From NCBI GenBank assembly GCA_964587915.1, contig CAZPMK010000033.1, forward strand, positions 1-18,558: a stretch of 18,558 nt of DNA. Direction: 5' to 3'. This stretch comes from CAG-177 sp964587915 (lineage in GTDB: Bacteria > Bacillota > Clostridia > Oscillospirales > Acutalibacteraceae). The notes under the pieces are model-generated. The model was not told the origin of the DNA. It made no database searches and worked only from the letters and a program-made list of their open reading frames with translations. A program made the translations under genes and the position numbers. Shown in pieces: positions 7,049 through 15,275 of the stretch (position 1 is its first letter; the number at the start of each line of letters is the position of its first letter).

Positions 7049-8080
7049 ATGGATTTTGATTTTGAAAACAGAATAGTTGCCCCCGAATTTTCACAGCAGC
7101 AGGATAACGACCTTGAATTGTCCCTGCGTCCCAAGGTGCTCGGTGAATATATCGGGCAGGATAAGGTAAAGGAAAATCTTTCAATATATATAGAAGCGGC
7201 ACGGCAAAGGGGTGAACCTCTTGACCATGTTCTGCTCTACGGCCCCCCGGGTCTCGGCAAAACAACGCTTGCGGGCATAATTGCCAACGAGATGGGCGTA
7301 AATTTCAGAGTTACGAGCGGTCCTGCAATCGAAAAGCCGGGAGACCTTGCCGCCTTGCTTACCAATCTCAATGAAGGCGACGTACTGTTTATAGATGAAA
7401 TCCACCGTCTTTCAAGGGCGGTTGAAGAGGTGCTTTATCCTGCCATGGAGGATAATGTGCTCGACATAATCATAGGAAAGGGCCCGTCGGCTCGCTCGAT
7501 AAGGCTTGATTTGCATCGCTTTACGCTTGTCGGTGCTACAACGAGAGCAGGTCAGCTCAGTGCTCCGTTGCGTGACCGCTTCGGCGTTGTGCTTCGTTTG
7601 GAGCTTTATACTCCCGAACAGCTTTCTCAGATAGTTACGAGAAGTGCGGGTATTCTGGGGATAGAAATCGACCCGTCGGGAGCACTTGAAATTGCCTCCC
7701 GCTCAAGAGGAACACCGAGAATTGCAAACAGGCTTCTCAAGAGGTCAAGGGATTTTGCACAAATAATGTGTGACGGTGAGATAACCAAGGAGGCGTCCGC
7801 CATTGCACTTGACCGAATGGAAATTGATGAGCTGGGGCTTGACTCCATCGACAGGCTCATTCTCAAAACCATGATAAAAAATTACAACGGCGGCCCCGTC
7901 GGACTTGAAACGATAGCGGCGGCAATAGGTGAAGAAGCGGTCACCATAGAGGATGTATATGAGCCGTATCTTATGCAGATAGGCTTCCTCAGCCGTACTC
8001 CGAGGGGAAGAACCGTAACACCTGCCGCATATGCACATCTCGGACTTTTGATGCCGGGACAGCAGATTTTGGATGTTTGA
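7049..8080 (+). CDS. ruvB: Holliday junction branch migration helicase RuvB
   Basis: A 343-residue AAA+ motor that drives branch migration on RuvA-bound junctions. Visible elements are Walker A GPPGLGKTT (65-73), Walker B LFIDEIHRL (113-121), sensor 1 GATTRAG (162-168), the arginine finger in APLRDRFG (R175), and a sensor 2 region RGTPRIANRLLKR. A winged-helix C-terminus includes the segment GFLSRTPRGR. Length is normal. AAGGGGG lies about 6 nt upstream of the start. Confidence 0.98.
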   Translation: MDFDFENRIVAPEFSQQQDNDLELSLRPKVLGEYIGQDKVKENLSIYIEAARQRGEPLDHVLLYGPPGLGKTTLAGIIANEMGVNFRVTSGPAIEKPGDLAALLTNLNEGDVLFIDEIHRLSRAVEEVLYPAMEDNVLDIIIGKGPSARSIRLDLHRFTLVGATTRAGQLSAPLRDRFGVVLRLELYTPEQLSQIVTRSAGILGIEIDPSGALEIASRSRGTPRIANRLLKRSRDFAQIMCDGEITKEASAIALDRMEIDELGLDSIDRLILKTMIKNYNGGPVGLETIAAAIGEEAVTIEDVYEPYLMQIGFLSRTPRGRTVTPAAYAHLGLLMPGQQILDV

Positions 8081-8096
8081 GAAGGGATATTCATAA

Positions 8097-8963
8097 ATGA
8101 GAGCATATAACAATTGGAAGGATTATGAGCTTATAGATTGCTCGGACGGCGAAAGGCTCGAACGCTGGGGAGATATAATTCTTGTCAGACCCGACCCGCA
8201 GGTTATATGGAAAACGCCTAAAGAGCATGAGCTGTGGGCAACGCCGCACGCCGTTTATAACCGTTCAAACACGGGCGGAGGCTGTTGGCAGGTGTATTCA
8301 AAAATGCCGCCGGTATGGCAGATAGGCTTTGAAAATTTGCATTTTAACATAAAAACAATGGGCTTTAAGCATACGGGACTTTTCCCCGAGCAGGCTGTCA
8401 ATTGGAAAATGACGGAGCAGGTCATTCGCAGTGCGGGCAGACCGGTAAAGGTGCTCAATCTGTTTGCGTATACAGGAGGGGCTACCGTTGCGGCACTCAA
8501 TGCGGGAGCAAGCGTTACCCATGTTGATGCTTCAAAGGGTATGACTCTTTGGGCAAAGGAGAACGCCGCAGCAAGCGGACTTTCGGATGCTCCCGTTCGC
8601 TGGCTTGTTGACGATTGCATTAAATTTGTTCAGCGTGAAATACGCAGGGGCAATAAATACGATATTATAATCATGGATCCGCCGTCATACGGCAGAGGTC
8701 CGGGCGGCGAGGTTTGGAAGCTCGAAAATGAGGTTTACGCCTTTGTTGAAATGTGCTCCGAATTGCTGAACGAGGAGTCTCTCATGGTGCTGATAAATTC
8801 CTACACCACGGGTCTTTCACCGAGTGTAATGGAATATATTTTGGGCGAGACCGTTCAGAAAAAGCTCGGAGGAAGCGTTTCGAGCGATGAAATAGGCATT
8901 CCCGTATCTTCAAAGGCGGGAAGAATTTTGCCCTGCGGTGCAAGTGCCGTATGGATGAAATAA
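8097..8963 (+). CDS. Class I SAM-dependent methyltransferase, RlmI/RlmK-like
   Basis: A 288-residue protein. The N-terminal segment YELIDCSDGERLERWGD with RPDPQVIW is shared by a group of RNA-methyltransferase-like proteins. The Rossmann core has motif I VLNLFAYTGGAT (119-130), an acidic residue in THVDAS (D144) and motif IV DPPSYGRG (194-201). The DPPSYG motif and overall look resemble RlmI and the RlmK part of RlmKL, which methylate 23S rRNA, but the N-terminal PUA domain of RlmI is missing. The target is therefore unproven; rRNA is a reasonable guess. It starts 16 nt after ruvB with GAAGGGA upstream and is probably co-transcribed. Confidence 0.85.
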   Translation: MRAYNNWKDYELIDCSDGERLERWGDIILVRPDPQVIWKTPKEHELWATPHAVYNRSNTGGGCWQVYSKMPPVWQIGFENLHFNIKTMGFKHTGLFPEQAVNWKMTEQVIRSAGRPVKVLNLFAYTGGATVAALNAGASVTHVDASKGMTLWAKENAAASGLSDAPVRWLVDDCIKFVQREIRRGNKYDIIIMDPPSYGRGPGGEVWKLENEVYAFVEMCSELLNEESLMVLINSYTTGLSPSVMEYILGETVQKKLGGSVSSDEIGIPVSSKAGRILPCGASAVWMK

Positions 8964-8978
8964 TTAGCAGGTGATTCC

Positions 8979-9361
8979 GTGAAAAGCGTAAAGCCCGGCA
9001 GAGGGCCGTCAATGATGAGCGTATAACAGGCGTTGTCGGTGTTGCTTTCGACATTTTCCGGACCGTCATGGCAATAGCGGGCGGTGCGGGCATTATGGCA
9101 CCGTTCGGAATAATATTCATCATTATCGCCGTTGTGAACGTGGTTTATAATTACAAAAACGCAACCGGCAAAAACAGATATTCTCAGTTTGATATAACGG
9201 ACGAAAACGAGGAGCCCGACCCGCTCAACGAGCACTTCGGCGGATACGAGCGAATGAAGAGTACCGAGCCCCGTGACGGCAATGCTTTTTGTCCCTATTG
9301 CGGAGCGGCGACACAGCGTGATTTTGAATTTTGCCCGAAGTGCGGCAAAAAATTACCGTAA
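8979..9361 (+). CDS. Zinc-ribbon membrane protein, apparently frameshifted
   Basis: A good ribosome binding site (AGGTGA, 8969-8974) precedes GTG 8979. This frame reads MKSVKPGRGPSMMSV and stops at TAA 9024-9026. The next frame, open back to 8972, continues with ITGVVGVAFDIFRTVMAIAGG, a second hydrophobic segment, KNATGKNRYSQFDIT, EEPDPLNEHFGG, and a C-terminal zinc ribbon (CPYC and CPKC). Adding one base at the TAA would give about 127 residues with two membrane segments. The only ATG of the downstream frame (9068, 97 residues) cuts the first hydrophobic segment in half and has no ribosome binding site. I recall related Clostridial proteins with KPGRGPS followed by such a membrane and zinc-ribbon part, so a one-base loss is likely. 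It is either a real mutation or a sequence error. Function unknown. Confidence 0.65.
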
Positions 9362-9386
9362 AATCTACACCAAAAGGAAATTCCCT

Positions 9387-10232
9387 ATGAGCGAAAAACT
9401 TATTGAATTTAATAACGTGACCTTTGTTTACGAGGGCGAGGATGAAAATGAGAAACAGCAAAGTGCTCTCTCGGATATCAACCTCACGATAAACAAGGGC
9501 GAATTTGTTGCAGTGCTCGGTCATAACGGCTCGGGCAAAAGTACGCTTGCAAAGCTGTGCAATGCGGTGTATGAGCCGACAAAGGGCACCGTTTCGGTAA
9601 AAGGAATAGAATCGGGCACCGAGGAAAACGACGACAAAATCAGGCGAATTGTCGGCATGGTTTTTCAAAATCCCGACAACCAAATCGTTGCAACAATAGT
9701 TGAGGATGATGTTGCGTTCGGTCCCGAAAATCTCGGAGTTGAGCCGTCGGAAATAAGAAAAAGAGTTGATAATGCACTCAAAAGCGTAAATATGTACGAG
9801 CTTCGCCACAGAGAACCGCACAGGCTTTCGGGCGGTCAAAAACAGCGTGTTGCGATAGCGGGCGTGCTTGCCATGCAGACAGAATGTATTGTCCTCGACG
9901 AGCCGACTGCCATGCTCGATCCGATGGGCAGAGCCGAGGTAATGAATACCGTTCACCGTCTCAATCGGGAGCTTGGAATAACAGTTGTTCTTGTCACGCA
10001 TTTCATGGAGGAAGCGGTAACTGCCGACCGTGTTATCGTTATGGACGGCGGTAAAATTGAAATGGACGGCACTCCTGCACAGGTGTTTTCTCAAACGGAA
10101 AGAGTCCGCCGCTGCGGGCTTGACGTTCCGCAGTCAACTGATTTATGCCGCCGACTCGGGCTTGGAAATTCGGTGCTTACGGTTGACGAATGCGTTGAAA
10201 AAATCGCCGCCATGCTCGGAGGTGCAAAATGA
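9387..10232 (+). CDS. ecfA1: ECF transporter ATPase EcfA1
   Basis: A 281-residue ABC ATPase of the energy-coupling factor module, which powers uptake of vitamins or metal ions through exchangeable S components in the membrane. Motifs are complete: Walker A GHNGSGKST (45-53), Q-loop VFQNPDNQI (Q94), signature LSGGQ (147-151), Walker B CIVLDEP (D171, E172) and switch His in VTHFMEEA (H205). The open frame extends upstream, but ATG 9387 is chosen: AAAAGG lies 9 nt before it and MSEKLIEFNNV is a typical start. The stop overlaps the next ATPase gene by ATGA. Confidence 0.96.
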   Translation: MSEKLIEFNNVTFVYEGEDENEKQQSALSDINLTINKGEFVAVLGHNGSGKSTLAKLCNAVYEPTKGTVSVKGIESGTEENDDKIRRIVGMVFQNPDNQIVATIVEDDVAFGPENLGVEPSEIRKRVDNALKSVNMYELRHREPHRLSGGQKQRVAIAGVLAMQTECIVLDEPTAMLDPMGRAEVMNTVHRLNRELGITVVLVTHFMEEAVTADRVIVMDGGKIEMDGTPAQVFSQTERVRRCGLDVPQSTDLCRRLGLGNSVLTVDECVEKIAAMLGGAK

Positions 10233-11095
10233 CTCACGCAATTGAAACTATAGGTTTAACACATTATTATTCAAAGGGCACCGTTCAGCAGGTCGCCGCA
10301 ATAAACGATATAAATTTAACCATAGACAAGGGCGAGCTTGTGGGTATTATCGGACACACAGGCTCGGGCAAAAGCACCCTGATTTCCCATTTCAACGGAC
10401 TTCTCAAGCCCGACGAGGGTAAAATATTGGTGGACGGCGTTGATATTTGGAAGGATAAAGAAACCTTGCGAAATACTCGGTTCAAGGTGGGACTCTGCTT
10501 TCAATATCCCGAATATCAATTGTTTGAGGAAACTGTTTTCAAGGATATAGCATTCGGTCCGAAAAACATGAAGCTCAGCGAGAGCGAAATAAAAGAAAGA
10601 GTATACAGAGCCGCAGAGCTTGCCGGCGTAAAGAAAGAGCAGATGGATAAATCTCCGTTTGACCTTTCGGGCGGCGAAAAAAGGCGTGTTGCGATAGCGG
10701 GCGTTATGTCGATGGAACCCGAGGTGCTTATATTCGATGAGCCTGCCGCAGGACTTGACCCCAAGGGCAGAAAAGAGCTTATTGAGCTTATTGAGACCTA
10801 CAGAAAACGCACGGGCAGTGCCATAGTTATCGTTTCACACAGCATGGAGGATATAGCGAGCCTTGCGGACAGAGTTATTGTCATGAATAATTCGAAAATA
10901 GAAATGCAGGGCACGGTTGACGAGGTTTATTCACGAGGAGACGATTTACGCAAAATAGGCTTGAACGTTCCCGAAATAACCGAAATATTTTCACGCCTGA
11001 GAGCAAAGGGTTATCCCGTTCCGTCCAATGTTTACACGGTGGAGCAGGGCGTGCAAATACTCAAAAGTCTTTCTTCGGGGAGGCGTGCCGAATGA
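10229..11095 (+). CDS. ecfA2: ECF transporter ATPase EcfA2
   Basis: The 288-residue second ATPase of the ECF heterodimer. It has Walker A GHTGSGKST (42-50), Q-loop CFQYPEYQLF (Q92), signature LSGGE followed by KRRVAIAG (146-158), Walker B LIFDEP (D170, E171) and switch His in VSHSMED (H204). Glutamate in the signature and QYPEYQLF are usual marks of EcfA2 as against EcfA1. The start ATG overlaps the ecfA1 stop and its own stop overlaps the ecfT start, both as ATGA, which supports fixed subunit ratios by translational coupling. Confidence 0.96.
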   Translation: MTHAIETIGLTHYYSKGTVQQVAAINDINLTIDKGELVGIIGHTGSGKSTLISHFNGLLKPDEGKILVDGVDIWKDKETLRNTRFKVGLCFQYPEYQLFEETVFKDIAFGPKNMKLSESEIKERVYRAAELAGVKKEQMDKSPFDLSGGEKRRVAIAGVMSMEPEVLIFDEPAAGLDPKGRKELIELIETYRKRTGSAIVIVSHSMEDIASLADRVIVMNNSKIEMQGTVDEVYSRGDDLRKIGLNVPEITEIFSRLRAKGYPVPSNVYTVEQGVQILKSLSSGRRAE

Positions 11096-11907
11096 TAAAG
11101 GATATTACGATAGGTCAGTACTATTCGGGAAATTCCGTTCTCCACAGACTTGACCCGAGAATGAAGCTCATATTGACCTTTTCAATGATAGTTGTTATTT
11201 TTCTTTGCAAGAGCTTTCTTTCTCTTGCGTTGATAGTGCTGTTTACCGTTGCGGCGGCGGCACTTTCAAGAGTTCCCGCAAAGATGATATTAAAGAGCTT
11301 AAAGCCGATAGTCATAATTCTTATTTTTACGGCAATATTGAATATTTTTTACACCCAAGGCGGCAGAACCTATTTTGAATGGTGGAAGCTCTCAATAACC
11401 GAAAAGGGTGTGAATACCGCTGTATTTACCATGGTCAGAATCGTTGTGCTTGTTGTTATCAGCTCTCTTTTAACCTATACCACAACGCCCACGATGCTCA
11501 CCGATGCAATAGAAAGAGTGCTCTCACCGCTTAAAATATTTAAGATAAAGGTTCATACCCTTGCGATGATGATGACGCTTGCACTCAGATTTATTCCGAC
11601 ACTCATTGACGAAATCGACAGAATAATGAATGCGCAGAAGGCGAGAGGAGCCGACCTTGAAACGGGCGGTGTTTTGCAAAGAGCAAAGGCTCTTGTGCCG
11701 ATTTTCGTGCCGCTTATGGTTTCTTCCTTCCGCCGTGCCTATGAGCTTGCCTTTGCCATGACTTGCCGCTGTTATACGGGCGGAGAGGGCAGAACGAGAA
11801 TGAAGCAGATGAAGCCGGCATTCCGTGATTTTGCCGCCGCATCGGTTTGCGTTGCGGTAACTGCCGGAATATTCGTATTAAATCATTTCTTCGATGCGGT
11901 AATATAA
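11092..11907 (+). CDS. ecfT: ECF transporter transmembrane coupling subunit EcfT
   Basis: A 271-residue membrane protein with several hydrophobic segments (near 26-57, 71-86, 112-130, 155-170 and 248-264). A cytoplasmic coupling region touches the two ATPases. The first Ala-Arg-Gly coupling motif is present (ARG, 184-186); the second reads C-R-C (225-227) in place of ARG. Family features HRLDPRMK near the start and GGEGRTRM after the second motif are seen. No S component is encoded in the window, so this is a group II shared module serving solute-binding partners encoded elsewhere, and its substrates cannot be told. Confidence 0.95.
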   Translation: MIKDITIGQYYSGNSVLHRLDPRMKLILTFSMIVVIFLCKSFLSLALIVLFTVAAAALSRVPAKMILKSLKPIVIILIFTAILNIFYTQGGRTYFEWWKLSITEKGVNTAVFTMVRIVVLVVISSLLTYTTTPTMLTDAIERVLSPLKIFKIKVHTLAMMMTLALRFIPTLIDEIDRIMNAQKARGADLETGGVLQRAKALVPIFVPLMVSSFRRAYELAFAMTCRCYTGGEGRTRMKQMKPAFRDFAAASVCVAVTAGIFVLNHFFDAVI

Positions 11908-11946
11908 GCCGAACGATGCACTAAAACGGCGTGCTTCGTTTGCGGC
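11908..11946 (+). other. Imperfect hairpin between ecfT and truA
   Basis: Directly after the ecfT stop, GCCG, AACGA and GCAC pair with GTGC, TCGTT and CGGC, interrupted by a T-T mismatch and a 2-nt bulge around a 9-nt loop. No T tract follows, so it is not a standard terminator. It could protect or process the mRNA between the transporter genes and truA, or be chance. Confidence 0.35.
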
Positions 11947-11981
11947 TGTATAAGACAAATTGAGTTTACTGAGGAGTACAG

Positions 11982-12716
11982 ATGAGAAATCTTCTTTTGA
12001 CGCTTTCCTTTGACGGCTCGGCGTATCACGGGTGGCAGGTTCAGGAAAATGCCGTCACCGTACAGCAAGCATTGCAGGATGCCCTTGAGCATATCTGCGG
12101 TGTTCGTGATAATATTGTCGGCTGTTCGAGGACGGATTCCGGCGTACACGCCAATATGTATTGCTGTAATCTGCGAACGGAGCATACCATACCGTGTGAC
12201 AGGCTTGTTACGGCACTCAATGCGGTGCTTCCGAGGGATATAGCCGTGTCGAATTGCGAGCAAGTACCCTTTGATTTTCATGCCCGATACGACTGCACCT
12301 CAAAGGAATACATCTATAAAATATGGAATTCTCCTAATAAAAATCCTTTTTTGTATAATTATTCATTGCATTATAAATATCCTCTCGATGCCGAAATGCT
12401 TGACGGTCAAGCAAAGCAGTATATCGGAGAATACGATTTTGCATCCTTTTGTGCCGCAGGAAGCAGCGTTGCCTCCACGGTTCGCAATGTCACGAACGCA
12501 AGCGTTACGAGGGACGGCGATATGGTGGTTTTTACCGTTGAGGCGAACGGATTTCTTTACAACATGGTGCGTATTATGGTCGGCACTCTCATTGATATTT
12601 CAAGCGGAAAGAGAGAAAAAGATTCAATAGGCGATATAATTTCGGCAAAGAACAGAGACAGAGCGGGCTTTACCGCACCGCCTCACGGACTTTATCTCAA
12701 CAAGGTTAATTATTGA
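11982..12716 (+). CDS. truA: tRNA pseudouridine(38-40) synthase TruA
   Basis: A 244-residue enzyme that converts uridines 38, 39 and 40 in the tRNA anticodon arm to pseudouridine. It shows the N-terminal FDGSAYHGWQ (10-19), the catalytic aspartate D52 in SRTDSGVHA, FHARYDCTSKEYIYKI, and the C-terminal FLYNMVRIMVGTL segment. Length is normal. GAGGAG lies about 6 nt before the ATG. truA after ecfA1-ecfA2-ecfT is a gene order widely kept in Firmicutes, which supports both assignments. Confidence 0.97.
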   Translation: MRNLLLTLSFDGSAYHGWQVQENAVTVQQALQDALEHICGVRDNIVGCSRTDSGVHANMYCCNLRTEHTIPCDRLVTALNAVLPRDIAVSNCEQVPFDFHARYDCTSKEYIYKIWNSPNKNPFLYNYSLHYKYPLDAEMLDGQAKQYIGEYDFASFCAAGSSVASTVRNVTNASVTRDGDMVVFTVEANGFLYNMVRIMVGTLIDISSGKREKDSIGDIISAKNRDRAGFTAPPHGLYLNKVNY

Positions 12717-12735
12717 TATAGGGAGGGCAAACAGC

Positions 12736-13902
12736 GTGGCTGACAAGAAAGTAATCAAATTTCAACGCAAAAAGAATAAAAAGCTGATTAAAAAGATTTA
12801 CCGTGCGGTCAGAATACCCGTTGCGGTGCTTGTAGTCGTTTTTGCCCTTTTTCTCAGTGCAAAAATGCTCGGAGAGGTTGCCGTTTCAAATGTCAGCGAT
12901 GTATTCCGACAGATTCCGTATATCTTCTCACACGGCTCGGGATTCCCGTATACCGTTGAGGGAGCGGATGATATATCGTTGGAGCTTATCGGGGATTCTC
13001 CTGCCGTAATAAGCAACGGAACGCTGACGGTTTTATCTTCAACCGCAAGAGTAATGAGCGATACTCCGCTCGATTTTTCCGATGCAAAAATAGTAACAAG
13101 AGGCGGCAGGGCACTGATATATTCAAACAATTCAAGCACGGCGATGCTCAGCGGCAAAACAGAAAAGGTTGGTACGCTGACCGCAGATTCCGCCGTAACC
13201 GCCGCGGCACTTTCCAAAAACGGAAAAACGGCATTTTCATTTGCCTCCGAGGAAGCACAAAGCGTGCTTGCCGTTTACAATCAACGAAACAAAGAGGTGT
13301 TCCGCTGGAATTGCTCCAAGGAATACATATCTGCATTGGCTCTTTCCTCGAACGGTCGGCGTGTTGCCGTTTCCGCAGTCGGGGCGGAGAATGCACAAAT
13401 ATATTCACGTTTTATAGTATTCGATATAAAAAAGACCGATCCCGCGGCGGATATCCGTTTGGATGACTCTATGATTTTGAAGCTGATAAGCGGTTCACGC
13501 GGCAAGGTGATTGCCGTGTGCGACAACAGAGCCGTCGTATTCAACAAGAACGGAGAAATTCTGCTCGAATTGAAATACGGGGATGACAGCCTTATTTCCG
13601 CCGTAAGCGACAGCAAGGGAAACACCCTTATCTGCTACAAAGAGGGCGGCGGCTCAAAAATCAATGCAGCAAGAATATCCGCCTCCGGCAAGCTCACCTG
13701 CACCGTTACGGTTGCAGAACAGCCCGATTGTACCGGCGTTCGAGCAGGCAGATTTGTGCTTGTGAGCGGCAAAACCGCAACGGAATATTCTTCGTCGGGA
13801 AAAGAAAGGAGGAGCTTCGAGACAAAGGAAGAACCGTCCGAGACTGTATTTGCATCAAATTGCGTTTACACGGTTGAAAATTCGCAGTTGTGCAAATATT
13901 GA
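12736..13902 (+). CDS. DUF5711-type membrane-anchored beta-propeller-like protein
   Basis: A 388-residue protein starting at GTG 12736 with GGGAGG 9 nt upstream. A very basic N-terminus (KKVIKFQRKKNKKLIKK) is followed by one hydrophobic segment (about 27-42), so it is probably a single-pass membrane protein with the bulk outside. The rest is rich in short repeated blocks such as VTAAALSKNGKTAFSF, ISALALSSNGRRVAVS and AVVFNKNGEILLEL, spaced 40-50 residues. This is the look of WD40/PQQ-like propeller blades. I believe it belongs to the DUF5711 group. No catalytic motif is visible; a scaffold or sensor role at the envelope is only a guess. cvpA follows after 20 nt. Confidence 0.75.
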   Translation: MADKKVIKFQRKKNKKLIKKIYRAVRIPVAVLVVVFALFLSAKMLGEVAVSNVSDVFRQIPYIFSHGSGFPYTVEGADDISLELIGDSPAVISNGTLTVLSSTARVMSDTPLDFSDAKIVTRGGRALIYSNNSSTAMLSGKTEKVGTLTADSAVTAAALSKNGKTAFSFASEEAQSVLAVYNQRNKEVFRWNCSKEYISALALSSNGRRVAVSAVGAENAQIYSRFIVFDIKKTDPAADIRLDDSMILKLISGSRGKVIAVCDNRAVVFNKNGEILLELKYGDDSLISAVSDSKGNTLICYKEGGGSKINAARISASGKLTCTVTVAEQPDCTGVRAGRFVLVSGKTATEYSSSGKERRSFETKEEPSETVFASNCVYTVENSQLCKY

Positions 13903-13922
13903 AAAGGTACTATGGAGGAAAT

Positions 13923-14615
13923 ATGGATACTTTATCTTTAATTTTGGATGCAGTGCTTGTTATTATATTCGTTGCAACGGTATTCGAGGGCAGGCGAAAG
14001 GGATTTACCGTAACCGTGCTTTCCTTTGCCGTTTCAATAATAAGCCTCATCATAGCAAAAGAATATGCTCAGCCGCTTGCTGTGTGGCTGAATGAAAATT
14101 TCGTACACGACGGTTTGGTTAAGGAGCTTACGGAGCTTATCAATACCAATTTGAGCAACGGTACGCAGTCGGTGATAGCCTCGTTGCCCGATTATGTTGT
14201 AAATGCCGCAGAGAGTGCGGGTATTTCGCTTGAAGGGCTTGTCGGTCAGCTCGCTTCCGAAGCATCGGTAGGAAATGCGGCGGCTGAAATGGTGACGGCG
14301 GCTGAAAAAATCATTATACTTCCGCTCATAACCGTTGTTTCGTTCCTTGTGATTTTTGCTTTGGGCAAGGCAATTCTCGGCTTCGGTGCAAGAGTTGTCG
14401 GACTTGCGGCAAAGCTCCCTGTAATCAGAAGTATTGATAAAACGCTCGGTGCACTTGCAGGAGCATTAAGGGGTGTATTGACGCTTGCCGTGGTGAGCTT
14501 GATTCTCAGTGCGGTTGCGTCGGTATTCGCCGATAATGAATTAAGTAAAGCCGTTACGGATACTGTGCTACTGAGCAAAATATCCGATACGGTTCAAAGC
14601 ATACTTTTTAATTAA
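13923..14615 (+). CDS. CvpA family membrane protein
   Basis: A 230-residue protein whose first segment, MDTLSLILDAVLVIIFVATV then FEGRRKGF, is the standard opening of the CvpA (colicin V production) family. Hydrophobic segments lie near 5-20, 28-47, 135-157 and 190-208, giving about four membrane passes with a longer extracytoplasmic loop (about 50-130) between the second and third. The frame is open from 13890, but ATG 13923 has GGAGG (13914-13918) just upstream and yields the family N-terminus. The precise role in Firmicutes is unclear. It lies between the DUF5711 gene and pgsA-like gene, and may have an envelope function. Confidence 0.82.
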   Translation: MDTLSLILDAVLVIIFVATVFEGRRKGFTVTVLSFAVSIISLIIAKEYAQPLAVWLNENFVHDGLVKELTELINTNLSNGTQSVIASLPDYVVNAAESAGISLEGLVGQLASEASVGNAAAEMVTAAEKIIILPLITVVSFLVIFALGKAILGFGARVVGLAAKLPVIRSIDKTLGALAGALRGVLTLAVVSLILSAVASVFADNELSKAVTDTVLLSKISDTVQSILFN

Positions 14616-14634
14616 GCTGTTGGAGGCATAAACA

Positions 14635-15258
14635 ATGAAAAAAATACTTAAAGAATATCTTACGGGCAGTCTCACGGTGCCGAACCTGCTTTCTTTTCTG
14701 CGTATCGTTATGGTTCCGATTTTCGCCGTGCTGTTTTGGCAGGGAAAATACGGCTGGGCAGTGCTCGTGCTTGCTCTTTCGGGACTCAGCGATTTCTTTG
14801 ACGGAAAAATTGCCCGTCGCTTCAATCAAATAAGTGCATTGGGAAAAATCCTTGACCCCGTTGCCGACAAGCTCACGCAGATTACCATAGCCGTTATGTT
14901 CTATTTGACATTCAGAGGAAGCTCCGATGCAACCGTAAAGGCATTTAGCTGGGTTTTCCTCATATTCCTTATTAAAGAAGCCGTGATGGTTATCGGCGGC
15001 GGAGCTATGATAGCCATGGGTCTCAAGCCCGGAGCGGCTGAAATGCCCGGCAAGGTCGCAACATTCGTATTCTATCTTGTAATGATAGTTATTATCGCAT
15101 TCGGCCCCGATATCGGAATACTCTCCGGTGTATTTACTCTTCCGTCAGCGGTAATGATAGCTTTGGTATGCATCAGCGTTCTGCTTACGATTGTTGCTTT
15201 CGCAAGCTATATGCCCGATGTGTTCCGTCAGTATAAAGAGAAAAAAGCAAAAAAATAA
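14635..15258 (+). CDS. pgsA: CDP-alcohol phosphatidyltransferase, probably PgsA
   Basis: A 207-residue integral membrane enzyme with the full family signature DX2DGX2ARX8GX3DX3D (D53, D56, G57, A60, R61, G70, D74, D78). The opening TVPNLLSFLRIVMVPIF matches phosphatidylglycerophosphate synthases, which join CDP-diacylglycerol and glycerol-3-phosphate on the way to phosphatidylglycerol. Several further hydrophobic segments follow, and the C-terminus is basic. A cardiolipin synthase of the same fold or another CDP-alcohol transferase cannot be fully excluded. TTGGAGG precedes the ATG. The clpE-like gene starts 17 nt after its stop. Confidence 0.8.
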   Translation: MKKILKEYLTGSLTVPNLLSFLRIVMVPIFAVLFWQGKYGWAVLVLALSGLSDFFDGKIARRFNQISALGKILDPVADKLTQITIAVMFYLTFRGSSDATVKAFSWVFLIFLIKEAVMVIGGGAMIAMGLKPGAAEMPGKVATFVFYLVMIVIIAFGPDIGILSGVFTLPSAVMIALVCISVLLTIVAFASYMPDVFRQYKEKKAKK

Positions 15259-15275
15259 GTTAAAGGATAACTACA

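Noticed and set aside
9024..9026. Programmed -1 ribosomal frameshift at the TAA
   Set aside because: No X-XXY-YYZ slippery heptamer precedes the stop and no obvious downstream pseudoknot was seen.
9068..9361. Intact 97-residue zinc-ribbon gene starting at ATG 9068
   Set aside because: There is no ribosome binding site, and the start would fall in the middle of a hydrophobic segment that continues upstream in the same frame. A frameshifted longer gene explains the sequence better.
9225..10094. 289-codon open frame on the - strand opposite ecfA1
   Set aside because: The + strand encodes a complete ABC ATPase. The antisense product shows no domain and spans two + strand genes.
11949..11954. 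TATAAG as a promoter for truA
   Set aside because: The sequence 17 nt upstream (ACGGCG) has no resemblance to a -35 box.
15259..15275. CtsR operator before the clpE-like gene
   Set aside because: The gap is only 17 nt and contains no GGTCAAA-type heptad repeat.
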